Source: an uncultured Saprospiraceae bacterium (lineage in GTDB: Bacteria; Bacteroidota; Bacteroidia; Chitinophagales; Saprospiraceae). From it: DNA of 33,652 bases. Below the pieces are notes generated by a model. It ran no database searches and was not told where the DNA came from. It saw nothing but the letters and a program-made list of their open reading frames with translations. The DNA lies in NCBI GenBank assembly GCA_937924805.1, contig CALDTZ010000133.1, positions 1 to 33,652 on the forward strand, written 5' to 3'. The position numbers and the translations under genes were made by a program. Each line of letters starts with the position of its first letter. Position 1 is the stretch's first letter. Positions 25,980 through 33,652 of this stretch are shown here, one piece after another.

Positions 25980-27743
25980 ATGAATAAGCTTGCTACATTG
26001 GATTGGATGATTATCCTGGGTTTCCTTATTTTCTCTCTTATTATTGGTATTTGGACAAGTAAGACTTCTGGAAAAAGTACAAAAGAATTCTTCCTTTCTG
26101 GACGGAACTTGCCTTGGTGGATGCTTGGAATTTCAATGGTAGCAACAACCTTTTCTGCTGATACACCAAATCTTGTTACAGATATAGTACGTCAAAATGG
26201 AATAAGTGGAAATTGGGTATGGTGGGCTTTCTTATTAACGGGAATGTTGACGGTATTTATCTATGCAAAATTTTGGAGACGTTCAGAAGTATTGACAGAT
26301 TTAGCTTTTTACGAACTAAGGTATAGTGGAAAAGAAGCACTCTTTTTAAGGGGTTTTAGAGCTTTTTACCTAGGTGTCGTTTTTAATGTTTTGGTAATGG
26401 CCACGGTATGTTTAGCTGCTATAAAGATTGGAACTGTGATGCTTGGTTTAACGCCATTTCAAACCATCGTCATTTCTTCTTTTATTACAGTGATATATGC
26501 ATCACTGGGAGGATTAAAAGGGATTGTCCTCACTGATATATTCCAGTTTGTTTTGGCAATGATAGGAACCATACTAGCGGCAATATTTATTATAAAAATG
26601 CCTGAAATTGGAGGTCTTTCTAATTTACTGTCTCATCCTAATGTACAATCGAAATTAGATTTCGTACCCTCATTAAATGATAGTAAGAACTTGTGGTCTC
26701 TGCTCATTATTCCATTAGCAGTGCAGTGGTGGGCATCTTATTATCCGGGGTCTGAGCCAGGAGGTGGCGGCTATATTGCGCAACGAATGCTTGCAGCAAA
26801 AAATGAAAATCATGCTGTTGCAGCTACCTTTTTATATAATATTGCCCATTATGCACTTAGACCTTGGCCCTGGATTTTAATCGCATTAGCATCACTCATT
26901 ATCTATCCGGATATAGCTTCACTTCAAGCTGCTTTTCCAAGCATTGATCCTTCATTAGTTAAAGACGATCTTGCTTATCCTGCGATGATGAATTTTTTAC
27001 CAACAGGGTTGATTGGTGTAATTTTAGCTTCTTTGATAGCTGCTTTTATGTCGACTATTTCTACACATCTTAATTGGGGAGCATCTTATATGACACATGA
27101 TCTATACCATAGATTTGTTAATCAAGAAGCGAGTGAAAAACAATTGATACGTGTAGCAAGAAGCAGTACCGTTATACTTATGGGCTTAGCTATGACCGTT
27201 GCACTTTTTCTTCAAAATGCATTAGCCGCTTTTGATATTATCATACTTATTGGTGCTGGTACTGGATTGATATTTATCCTTCGATGGTTTTGGTGGAGAA
27301 TTAATGCTTACAGTGAAATTTCAGCTATGATTTCCTCATTTATTGTGGCTTTTGTCTTAAAATCTTTTTTTGAACAATACAGCGATTTTCATTTGATTAT
27401 TAATGTTCTTGTTACATCTTTCATTTGGATCTCTGTTACGTTTATGACGAGAGCTACAGATGAGAAAGTGCTTGTCGATTTTTATAATAAAATTCAACCT
27501 TTTAAAAATGGATGGAAATCAGTGATACAAAGAAATAATTTGACGTCTACTGATATTTCATCACAAACAGCAATTTATGCTGTAGGAGCTATGATCTTAG
27601 GGAGTATTTTGGTTTACGCTTGTTTATTTGGAATTGGTCATTTGATTATGGGACGAACGATACCTTCGATTATTTCATTAATATGCATATCGCTAAGTAC
27701 CTTTTTACTTATTAAATGTTGGAAAAAGATTGAAAGTAAATAG
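25980..27743 (+). CDS. Sodium:solute symporter (SSS family)
   Basis: A 587-aa inner-membrane protein with about 14 hydrophobic segments. It begins with LDWMIILGFLIFSLIIGIWTSK and the family hallmark TKEFFLSGRNLPWWMLGISMVATTFSADTP. The sodium-site regions GGLKGIVLTDIFQFVLA and SLIAAFMSTISTHLNWGASY are clear. A periplasmic or cytoplasmic stretch rich in Pro/Gly (YYPGSEPGGGGYIAQRML) lies mid-protein. The hallmark and TM5-8 arrangement fit the Bacteroidota SSS clade, whose substrates (sugars, sialic acid, amino acids and others) vary, so no substrate is proposed. The downstream gene starts inside its last codons. Confidence 0.9.
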   Translation: MNKLATLDWMIILGFLIFSLIIGIWTSKTSGKSTKEFFLSGRNLPWWMLGISMVATTFSADTPNLVTDIVRQNGISGNWVWWAFLLTGMLTVFIYAKFWRRSEVLTDLAFYELRYSGKEALFLRGFRAFYLGVVFNVLVMATVCLAAIKIGTVMLGLTPFQTIVISSFITVIYASLGGLKGIVLTDIFQFVLAMIGTILAAIFIIKMPEIGGLSNLLSHPNVQSKLDFVPSLNDSKNLWSLLIIPLAVQWWASYYPGSEPGGGGYIAQRMLAAKNENHAVAATFLYNIAHYALRPWPWILIALASLIIYPDIASLQAAFPSIDPSLVKDDLAYPAMMNFLPTGLIGVILASLIAAFMSTISTHLNWGASYMTHDLYHRFVNQEASEKQLIRVARSSTVILMGLAMTVALFLQNALAAFDIIILIGAGTGLIFILRWFWWRINAYSEISAMISSFIVAFVLKSFFEQYSDFHLIINVLVTSFIWISVTFMTRATDEKVLVDFYNKIQPFKNGWKSVIQRNNLTSTDISSQTAIYAVGAMILGSILVYACLFGIGHLIMGRTIPSIISLICISLSTFLLIKCWKKIESK

Positions 27744-28338
27744 TCAGATTAACAAAACGATTCAATGGATATCTTTTTTGAGTTGGGAACTATTTCAAAC
27801 GGTTTTGGCGCTTTTCTCAGGTATTGGAATTGCCATCTTGTACAAATTGTATACAATTAGTAAAAGTCAGAATGGGTGGGTAGTGGATGCATCCATTACA
27901 AAAGGTGCTTTTTCACTCGGCCCTGTTATTTTCGGCCCGAAAGGATTAAAAGCGGACTGGACGGACCATCTTTTTGTCCATGAATCAGGACATAGCATCC
28001 AAAGTCAATATTTAGGTCCTCTTTATATATTTGTTATTGGAATACCGTCAGTATTATCCGCTTGGTTGATACCTGAGGCCCATAATCAAAGATGGTATGA
28101 AGTGTGGGCGAATCGACTTGCTATAAAGAAAGCTAAAAAGCATTTTATTGGTTTTGATACAGCTGCATATATAGAGGAAGGACGATGTAGTCATTACCAA
28201 AATTCAAGGAATGGTGGGTACAATTACTTTGGTAATCCTATTGATTACCGATTTGCTTTTGTCGATTTGCTTTTGATATTGCCAAGCTTACTTTTGATTC
28301 AATTGATGATCTATTTTATTTACATCATAGGATTTTAA
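27730..28338 (+). CDS. Small membrane protein with HExxH-type motif (HESGH)
   Basis: A 202-aa protein. The only plausible start is TTG 27730, giving a 14-bp overlap with the symporter gene. Three hydrophobic segments are visible: about 14-40 (FLSWELFQTVLALFSGIGIAIL), 97-115 (LYIFVIGIPSVLSAWLIP) and 180-200 near the C-terminus. Between the first two, WTDHLFVHESGHSIQSQYLGPLYIF places a zinc-binding HExxH pattern next to the membrane, and WYEVWANRLA downstream offers a possible third ligand (Glu). This resembles integral-membrane metalloprotease-like proteins of uncertain activity. I do not recognise a named family. Tight coupling with the symporter suggests a shared role. Confidence 0.75.
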   Translation: MKVNSQINKTIQWISFLSWELFQTVLALFSGIGIAILYKLYTISKSQNGWVVDASITKGAFSLGPVIFGPKGLKADWTDHLFVHESGHSIQSQYLGPLYIFVIGIPSVLSAWLIPEAHNQRWYEVWANRLAIKKAKKHFIGFDTAAYIEEGRCSHYQNSRNGGYNYFGNPIDYRFAFVDLLLILPSLLLIQLMIYFIYIIGF

Positions 28339-28386
28339 TGGATCTCGAATTGAAATAAAACCATGATTAATTTTCGAAATTGAATA

Positions 28387-28782
28387 TTAATTTTGATATT
28401 TTTTAATTTTTTCTAGCATCAAATTTGGAGGTATTTCCTTCCCAGTAAATTGGATCATAATATCAATTAATTCATCGGTAAGTTTTTGATCGAAACCAAG
28501 CTGAAAACCAAATTCTTGGACTTTTATTTTTTCTTGAGGCGTAATTTTTTGATCTGTTTGAATAAAAAAAAGTAGATAATAAAGAATCGTCATTCTTTCT
28601 TTTTCACTTTCTGGCGGATGCAGTGCTATGGTTTTATAATTAAGCTTAGCTTCCTCAATTTCAGAACTTGTCAACTCAAGTTGTGTTCCTACGTGTTTAA
28701 TAAACGTTATCTCCTCATCATTTAATTCATGATCACATAAGGAAAGGTTTAGTAAGCTTGATAATATTTGTATTCCGTTCAT
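28387..28782 (-). CDS. TerB-like all-helical protein
   Basis: A 131-aa cytoplasmic, wholly helical protein with two similar halves (LSLCDHELNDEEITFIKHVGTQLELTSSEIEEA and FFIQTDQKITPQEKIKVQEFGFQLGF). The spacing of D-x-x-h-x-x-x-E in each half is like the acidic metal-binding repeats of the TerB/DjlA-N family, which is known from tellurite-resistance and stress operons. No other ter genes are present, so a tellurite role is not supported. It lies 9 bp after the acyl-CoA-synthetase-like gene and is probably its operon partner. Confidence 0.65.
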   Translation of the reverse strand: MNGIQILSSLLNLSLCDHELNDEEITFIKHVGTQLELTSSEIEEAKLNYKTIALHPPESEKERMTILYYLLFFIQTDQKITPQEKIKVQEFGFQLGFDQKLTDELIDIMIQFTGKEIPPNLMLEKIKKYQN

Positions 28783-28791
28783 TTCTCAAAA

Positions 28792-30534
28792 TTATTTTTT
28801 GGCGTATAATGTTTCAATTTCTTTTTCGTAATGAATGCGCACTTTTTTTCGCACCGTTTTTAATGTATTTGATAATAGTCCATTTTCAATGGACATTGGT
28901 TGATCCATTAGATGAATATGTTTTATTCTTTCATGGTTGGCTAACGTCAATGAAATGCTGGCTATTTCTTGCTGAATTTTTTCTTTCACTTTAATATTTA
29001 ATACCATGTATTTTGGACTTGTCCAATGAATAGAATGTTTGTGTGCATAATCCTCAAGTGCTTCCATATCCGGATAAACCAATGCTACGATAAATGGTTT
29101 CTGAAAACCGATAATAACGATTTGTTCTATAAATGGAGATTCTAGATAAGTACTTTCAACCATTTGTGGAGCGACATATTTGCCAAGTGAAGTTTTAAAA
29201 ATATCTTTTTTTCGATCTGTAATTTTCAAAAAACGTTGATGGACAATTTTGCCAACATCTCCTGTGTTCAACCAGCCGTCTTTTGATAAAACTTTTGCAG
29301 TTTCGGTTTCATTTTTGAAGTAACCTTTCATTACATTTGGGCCTTTTACATGGATTTCGCCTTCTCCATCTTCATTACAGTTTACGATATTAACTTTTAC
29401 ACCTGGTAGCGGAATACCTACTGTGCCAAATCTATTAAGACCTGGATTCATTCTATTGACCGTAACAACGGGTGATGCTTCACGTAATCCATAACCTTCT
29501 CGGATTGGTATCCCAGAAGCGGAAAATAATCGAGCAAGATTAGGGTTTAAATAAGCCGCACCAACCACAATTGCTTTTAGCTGATTGCCAAGTTTTTTAC
29601 GAAATCGACTAAAGATTATGCGGCGAATAAGAAAAAGTCTAACCCAAATGATTGGGTTGTATATTTGTTTCGAACGATATTTTTCACCCGTTTTAATTGC
29701 CCAATAAATAGAAGCTTTTCCAATAAATTTACTTTGATCAGCTTTCTTAATAATTTGATTATACATCTTTTCTAGAATCCTAGGTACTGCAGTAAATACA
29801 TGTGGTTTAGCATATTGAAACGCTTGAGGTAAGAATTGTTTCTCATAAGCCAAATATAACTTTGTTCCAATGGTCATGTAACTCAATATTAGGGTTCGTT
29901 CAAAAGCATGACTATAAGGTAGAAAGCTTAGAATTCGGTGGTTTTCTTGCAGTGGTAATAGTGTTGCAAGTGAGGTAACATTACTTATTATGTTTTTGTG
30001 GGTGAGCATGACACCCTTCGGCAAGCCAGTTGTTCCTGATGTATAAATGATTGTACTTAGATCTGTTGGTTGAATCGGTTTCAAAGGTGATCGAAAAGAA
30101 GTTTTAAGTTGTATACTTACCGTTGAGGTTAATTCTTCCAAATTGATGGTTTTTATACGGTCATTTATCGTAAATTTTTGACTCGTTAATTCATCTTTAT
30201 AAAATAATACTCCAGCATCTGTTTCCTGAATGATGTGATTAAATTGAATCTGATTACATGTATTGTGTACTAATACAGATACATACCCACTTAATTGACA
30301 AGCCATATCCACAAGGATTGTTTCTGCATTTGCAAGTTCAGGCATAATTAGGACTAAGTCTCCTTGCTTCAGTCCTTCATTTATTAAATATTGTTGGATA
30401 GATGAAATGATGGATATGCATTTTTTTACAGTATAGGAAGACCATTTCCCTTGCGCATAACTTTCCATAAGAACCATAGTGGATTCCCTTTGGAATTGTT
30501 TTAAAAAGATATCAGCTGTACAAGAAAAACTCAT
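28792..30534 (-). CDS. AMP-binding long-chain acyl-CoA synthetase-like protein with altered motifs
   Basis: A 580-aa member of the ANL adenylating superfamily. The phosphate loop IIYTSGTTGLPKGVMLTHKN (about 162-181) is intact. LSFLPYSHAFERT, VFTAVPRILEKMYNQI and the C-terminal hinge LNTGDVGKI followed by ITDRKKDIFKTSLGKYVAPQMVE are typical of long-chain fatty-acid ligases. Two conserved motifs deviate: the usual YGLTE (A5) reads YGLRE, with Arg351 for Thr, and the preceding GGA reads VGA (IVVGAAYLNP). The invariant Glu (352) remains. Its start overlaps the alpha/beta hydrolase gene by 4 bp. It may activate fatty acids for lipid metabolism. The altered motifs make activity uncertain. Confidence 0.88.
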   Translation of the reverse strand: MSFSCTADIFLKQFQRESTMVLMESYAQGKWSSYTVKKCISIISSIQQYLINEGLKQGDLVLIMPELANAETILVDMACQLSGYVSVLVHNTCNQIQFNHIIQETDAGVLFYKDELTSQKFTINDRIKTINLEELTSTVSIQLKTSFRSPLKPIQPTDLSTIIYTSGTTGLPKGVMLTHKNIISNVTSLATLLPLQENHRILSFLPYSHAFERTLILSYMTIGTKLYLAYEKQFLPQAFQYAKPHVFTAVPRILEKMYNQIIKKADQSKFIGKASIYWAIKTGEKYRSKQIYNPIIWVRLFLIRRIIFSRFRKKLGNQLKAIVVGAAYLNPNLARLFSASGIPIREGYGLREASPVVTVNRMNPGLNRFGTVGIPLPGVKVNIVNCNEDGEGEIHVKGPNVMKGYFKNETETAKVLSKDGWLNTGDVGKIVHQRFLKITDRKKDIFKTSLGKYVAPQMVESTYLESPFIEQIVIIGFQKPFIVALVYPDMEALEDYAHKHSIHWTSPKYMVLNIKVKEKIQQEIASISLTLANHERIKHIHLMDQPMSIENGLLSNTLKTVRKKVRIHYEKEIETLYAKK

Positions 30535-31358
30535 GCAACAAGTAAGTTTTGTAACGACGGATCACCTTCATCAGCTTTGTCTAGAAGGTCATAAATGATT
30601 TGATGGTATTCACTATAACTTGGTAAATTGTTATGACCGGCACCTTCAATCGGGTGAAGATAAATACTTGGTTTGTCTTTCTTTAATAAGGCACTATGAG
30701 CATAAGGAATTAAGCGATCAGAGGTGCCATGAATAATATGAATTTCCGATTTTATATTTTTTATAAAATGATCGGTTCTTATCTTGTATTTAAGCAGATA
30801 TTTCAGTGGAATCCACCAACCCCAGCGGCTAATGTTTTTATAAAAACTATAATAGGGAGAATCTAAAATAAGCATGGTAGGGTTGTTCCATGAGGCAATT
30901 CTGGCAGCAATTCCAGAGCCTAAAGATCGCCCATAAATAATGATGTCTTTTTCAAGATATCTTTGAGATAACCATTTATAAAGAAATTGAGAGTCGCTAT
31001 ATAAGGTAGCTTCAGACTTTTTACCTCTAGACTTACCAAATCCACGATAATCCATCATGAAAAAATCATACCCATTGCTAATAAAATCTTTTGAAAATTT
31101 AGACCAACCTTTAATACTTCTTGAGTTTCCCTTGAAGTAAAAGATTACACCGCGGCTATTCGGTACTTTAAATAGGATGCTGTTAATTAATCCGCCATCT
31201 TCCATTTCAAAGCTATTTTCTTCAAAATCAAAAGGATAAGAAAATTGAAATTGAGATGGTAAAATTTCAGGTCTGAAAAAGTAGAGATTTTGTGTGAAAT
31301 AAAAAAAGATGCTGATAAACAGATAAATAGATAATAGAACTGTTATCGTCGTTAGCAT
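30531..31358 (-). CDS. Membrane-anchored alpha/beta hydrolase
   Basis: A 275-aa protein. An N-terminal hydrophobic helix (about 4-22) should anchor it to the inner membrane. The hydrolase domain has the oxyanion region FYFKGNSRS, MMDYRGFGKSRG, the nucleophile elbow YGRSLGSG (Ser145), the acid in HGTSDRLIP (Asp214), and the final histidine in GAGHNNL (His242), so the triad is complete. It resembles BEM46/ABHD13-like serine hydrolases, whose substrates are mostly unknown. Being first in an operon with an acyl-CoA-synthetase-like gene makes a lipid ester substrate plausible. Confidence 0.87.
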   Translation of the reverse strand: MLTTITVLLSIYLFISIFFYFTQNLYFFRPEILPSQFQFSYPFDFEENSFEMEDGGLINSILFKVPNSRGVIFYFKGNSRSIKGWSKFSKDFISNGYDFFMMDYRGFGKSRGKKSEATLYSDSQFLYKWLSQRYLEKDIIIYGRSLGSGIAARIASWNNPTMLILDSPYYSFYKNISRWGWWIPLKYLLKYKIRTDHFIKNIKSEIHIIHGTSDRLIPYAHSALLKKDKPSIYLHPIEGAGHNNLPSYSEYHQIIYDLLDKADEGDPSLQNLLVA

Positions 31359-31407
31359 AATTTGATTTAAAGTTAAAACCTAATATACTAAGTCTAACAT
31401 TGGTTTT

Positions 31408-31436
31408 AAAACTTATTATTCATTCATTTATACCAA
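31408..31436 (-). promoter_or_regulatory. Candidate promoter for the hydrolase/acyl-CoA-synthetase operon
   Basis: On the minus strand TTG (31436-31434) lies 18 nt before TAAGTTTT (31415-31408), one base off TAnnTTTG. The start codon is 50 nt further on. It could be a chance match in AT-rich DNA. Confidence 0.35.
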
Positions 31437-31614
31437 AGACAAGAAGATTCATGGATAAATTCGTCTATGTTGTTTTATAAATGGAGATGGATTTTTTAGT
31501 ATAAAATGATTATTTTAATAAAAGATGGAAAGATGCGCAACGTATTGCTTATTGTTTGGCATTATACCAATGAACATACTTACTTTCAAAAATTACAGAA
31601 ATCAAGAAAAGAGA

Positions 31615-32169
31615 ATGAATCAAATACCAATTTTAAAACTGGGCGTCTTTATTTTGTTAATATCAATATTAGGATCATGTGGACGAATCGATCTTGATAA
31701 TTCAGATACCACTTGGGAAGTTTTACCAGATCCAGAAGTGATCTTAGATACGTTACCACTCAATTTTGTTCAGTTTATGTCTTCATTATCTGGACAAACC
31801 TATGAGTCATTGTTAGGAATTGGAAAGATTACTCCGTTTGATGGAGCTTTTTATCATGAAGTAGTCGTTAAGGCAGACAATCCTGCAAATGCTAACCCTT
31901 TTTTAATCGGATGGACTTTCCCTGAGATCGGAATAGCTACAGGGATGAATAATGGATTAACCTTCACGATCATTTTTTTGGATGAAGAGGGTGAAATTGA
32001 AGAAATTATAGACTCGGGTCTAGGGATTGCTGATTTCTCTGTTAATGTGACAGAAGTAGGAGGTGTTGGTGAAGTTGTGAAAGGGAATTTTTCGGGTGTC
32101 GGACAAACAACATTCAGCGGTGAAATGGTTGACTTTGAAGGCCGATTTGCAGTCCTCAGAGAGGAATAA
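31615..32169 (+). CDS. Hypothetical lipoprotein
   Basis: A 184-aa protein. The reading frame is open from 31525, but ATG 31615 gives a convincing lipoprotein signal: MNQIPILKLGVFILLISILG followed by SC, lipidated Cys22. The mature part is acidic and rich in beta-strand-forming residues (GQTYESLLGIGKITPFDGAFYHEVVVK, GLTFTIIFLDEEGEIEEIID, VGEVVKGNFSGVGQTTFSGEMVDFEGRFAV). I do not recognise the family. The sigma factor gene begins 31 bp after it, so it may be in the same transcription unit. Confidence 0.7.
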   Translation: MNQIPILKLGVFILLISILGSCGRIDLDNSDTTWEVLPDPEVILDTLPLNFVQFMSSLSGQTYESLLGIGKITPFDGAFYHEVVVKADNPANANPFLIGWTFPEIGIATGMNNGLTFTIIFLDEEGEIEEIIDSGLGIADFSVNVTEVGGVGEVVKGNFSGVGQTTFSGEMVDFEGRFAVLREE

Positions 32170-32200
32170 ATTTAATGAACGATCTGAACCTATCCATGCT

Positions 32201-32743
32201 ATGAATATAAAAGATGCTTTAGAAGGCGCTAGACGAAACCAAAAAGATAGTCAACGCTACTTATATTATAAATTTGCACCAATGTTGATGACTATCGCTA
32301 GACGATATAATTCTTCGTCATTTGATGCACAGGACATCGTCCAAGAGTCCTTTGTTCAAATTTTTCAGAATTTACAAAATTATGACCCTTCAAAAGGAAA
32401 ATTTGAAAGTTGGATTACAACCATTAGTATTCGTACAGCACTAAAATTATCTAGAAAGTATAAAAAGAATTTTGACAATCTAGATAAAATAGAAAGCCTT
32501 CCTAATATAGATGAATCTGTAATTGATAAACTAAGTGCTGATGAGTTAATAAGTGTGATAAACCGAATTCCAATACAATATAGAGAAGTGTTTAATTTAT
32601 ATGTTATTGATGGTTATAGTCATAAAGAAATTGCCGAAAAATTTGGAATGAAAGAATCAACTTCACGATCGAAGTTATTAAGAGCAAGAAATATCATAAA
32701 TGAAAGTCTTGTCAAAAACCATTTAATCCAGAAAGCGATATGA
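32201..32743 (+). CDS. ECF-type RNA polymerase sigma factor
   Basis: A 180-aa protein. The frame is open from 32096, but ATG 32201 (MNIKDALEGARRNQKDSQRY) starts at the normal position relative to region 2 and avoids overlap with the lipoprotein gene. Region 2 has YLYYKFAPMLMTIARRY, then DAQDIVQESFVQIFQNLQNYDPSKGKFESWITTISIR (core and -10 recognition). Region 4 has SVINRIPIQYREVFNLYVIDGYSHKEIAEKFGMKESTSRSKLLRARNII, a helix-turn-helix for -35 recognition. There is no sigma region 3, as expected for ECF factors. The stop codon overlaps the start of the next gene (ATGA), which is probably its anti-sigma partner. Confidence 0.92.
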   Translation: MNIKDALEGARRNQKDSQRYLYYKFAPMLMTIARRYNSSSFDAQDIVQESFVQIFQNLQNYDPSKGKFESWITTISIRTALKLSRKYKKNFDNLDKIESLPNIDESVIDKLSADELISVINRIPIQYREVFNLYVIDGYSHKEIAEKFGMKESTSRSKLLRARNIINESLVKNHLIQKAI

Positions 32744-33652
32744 GTCAAGATAAATTCGAAGAAATAGTAAGACAAAGACTTCAAGGTCATGAAACTGATT
32801 TTGACCTTGATTCAGGTTGGTCATCATTAACCAACGACCTAGGACAGACTGGACAACAAAATAAATCTCGTTCAAAGCGATTTCTTTTTATGTTTATTCT
32901 ATTTTTCTTAGTCGGTTCAAGTGCTTATTTTATTCTAAATAATGAAACGGAAAAGACCAGCATAGATAATTATGTAGGTACAGAATTAGAGGATCCGATA
33001 CTTGAAGAAGTTTTTGTCGCAAAAAACGACGAGCAAATCTATGAAAAGGAAACATCTTTTGAAAAGATTCAAAAAGAAGTATCTCTTTCCGCACTCAATC
33101 AAACGAAAGATCATAGGGTGGACTTAGAAGTGATCAAATCCACAAATATTTCAAAAACAAATGAAACGTTATTTATTGAATCAACGGAAAGGCAGGTAAA
33201 TAGCCTAGATCCTACTGGAAATAGTATTCGAAAAAATAAGATGAATACCTCAGTTATCGACCCAATAAATGATTTATCTAATTTTAGAAACCTAAACGTT
33301 CAAAAACAGTCTATCGTCATTAATGAGGATCCAGTGGGACATCCTAATGGTAGTCTACTAAAGAAGAAACAGAATGCTTTAAATGCACAGAAGCACGTGT
33401 CGGAGATCAAGAATATCCCATCTTTACTTTTAAGATTAAAAGGTTCTTTTGCTCACATGCATGCTGCTTTACTCGGGAAAATGATGCTGTTAGAAATGAT
33501 CCATGAAAATGAAGAATCTGTTGTAGATTACCCATCGTGGAATATTGGTGTCTCAGGGTCAATATTTGGTTATAATCACAACTTTAATGTGACAAACAAC
33601 AATATCGAAATAAAAGAAGCTAAATCAACATTAAAGGCATTAGAAGCTATTG
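32740..33652 (+). CDS. Membrane-anchored protein, putative anti-sigma partner, cut by window edge
   Basis: This frame starts at ATG 32740 inside the sigma factor stop (ATGA) and is still open at the end of the window, about 304 codons. Residues 1-46 are cytoplasmic and hydrophilic (MSQDKFEEIVRQRLQGHETD, then DLDSGWSSL). A single transmembrane helix spans about 47-66 (RFLFMFILFFLVGSSAYFIL). The rest is a long, low-complexity periplasmic region of Lys/Glu/Asn/Ser. Near residue 280 SWNIGVSGSIFGYNHNF looks like the first strand of an outer-membrane-type beta-barrel domain. This short cytosolic tail, TM and barrel layout next to an ECF sigma gene is seen in Bacteroidota. The anti-sigma role is an inference from position, since the tail has no recognisable ASD or zinc motif. 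Confidence 0.7.
   Translation, partial: MSQDKFEEIVRQRLQGHETDFDLDSGWSSLTNDLGQTGQQNKSRSKRFLFMFILFFLVGSSAYFILNNETEKTSIDNYVGTELEDPILEEVFVAKNDEQIYEKETSFEKIQKEVSLSALNQTKDHRVDLEVIKSTNISKTNETLFIESTERQVNSLDPTGNSIRKNKMNTSVIDPINDLSNFRNLNVQKQSIVINEDPVGHPNGSLLKKKQNALNAQKHVSEIKNIPSLLLRLKGSFAHMHAALLGKMMLLEMIHENEESVVDYPSWNIGVSGSIFGYNHNFNVTNNNIEIKEAKSTLKALEAI

Noticed and set aside
28387..28782. Tellurite-resistance function for the TerB-like gene
   Set aside because: No other ter genes are nearby and the neighbours concern lipids, so only the fold-level resemblance is kept.
31506..31697. Small plus-strand ORF MIILIKDGKM...
   Set aside because: It overlaps the lipoprotein start in another frame and has no coding character or recognisable motif.
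32096..32200. Longer N-terminus for the sigma factor
   Set aside because: It overlaps the end of the lipoprotein gene in another frame and adds residues unlike sigma factors; ATG 32201 fits region 2 spacing.

Overview
The window is AT-rich bacterial DNA, almost certainly from a Bacteroidota member. The evidence is three secreted proteins with type IX secretion (T9SS) C-terminal sorting tails, a GEVEDY domain, SdrD-B repeats, a DUF4403 lipoprotein, a CotH protein, exact matches to the Bacteroidota -7 promoter element TAnnTTTG (17941, 21575), and start codons that lack Shine-Dalgarno sequences and instead follow A/T-rich leaders. The domain mix resembles Saprospiraceae or Cytophagia-like marine lineages, but I cannot fix the family.

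Layout. 1-701 (minus): the N-terminal part of a secreted S41 peptidase with a 14-residue poly-Glu tract from a GAA microsatellite. 886-8223 (minus): a complete tryptophan operon, trpE-G-D-C-F-B-A followed by a DAHP synthase gene (aroF), with almost every junction overlapping. trpE has an in-frame TAA exactly at the glutamate of its LLES tryptophan-feedback motif. 8224-8528 (minus): an unusual control region with two successive short Trp-rich leader ORFs (MNILTNTSWWLIDREI and MKRENINLNSWCWYRLMIKI). Each is followed by its own intrinsic terminator, so this looks like a tandem ribosome-mediated trp attenuator. This is the most interesting part of the window.

8570-14217 (minus): a hypothetical lipoprotein, a GNAT acetyltransferase, a kelch/FnIII/GEVEDY T9SS protein and a CotH-family T9SS protein. 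14282-17577 (minus): an HI0933-type flavoprotein, then a compact group of a thioredoxin-fold lipoprotein, a GT2 glycosyltransferase and CysQ. 17578-17998 is a divergent intergenic region with a clear promoter for the plus-strand SdrD-B/T9SS protein (17999-19975), which ends at a strong terminator. 20093-25578 (plus): a DUF4403 lipoprotein, then nhaB-dusB-cca, where NhaB carries an EF-hand-like loop. 25579-25979 is non-coding with hairpins. 25980-28338 (plus): a sodium:solute symporter overlapping a HESGH-motif membrane protein. 28387-31358 (minus): an alpha/beta hydrolase, an acyl-CoA-synthetase-like protein with altered active-site motifs, and a TerB-like protein, probably one operon. 31615-33652 (plus): a lipoprotein, an ECF sigma factor and its overlapping membrane-anchored partner, cut by the window edge.

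The trp operon provides anthranilate-to-tryptophan synthesis and couples it to the first shikimate step through aroF. If the tandem leader works as read here, scarcity of charged tRNA-Trp must relieve two terminators in series before trpE is reached. I found no tRNA or rRNA genes, insertion sequences or CRISPR arrays.
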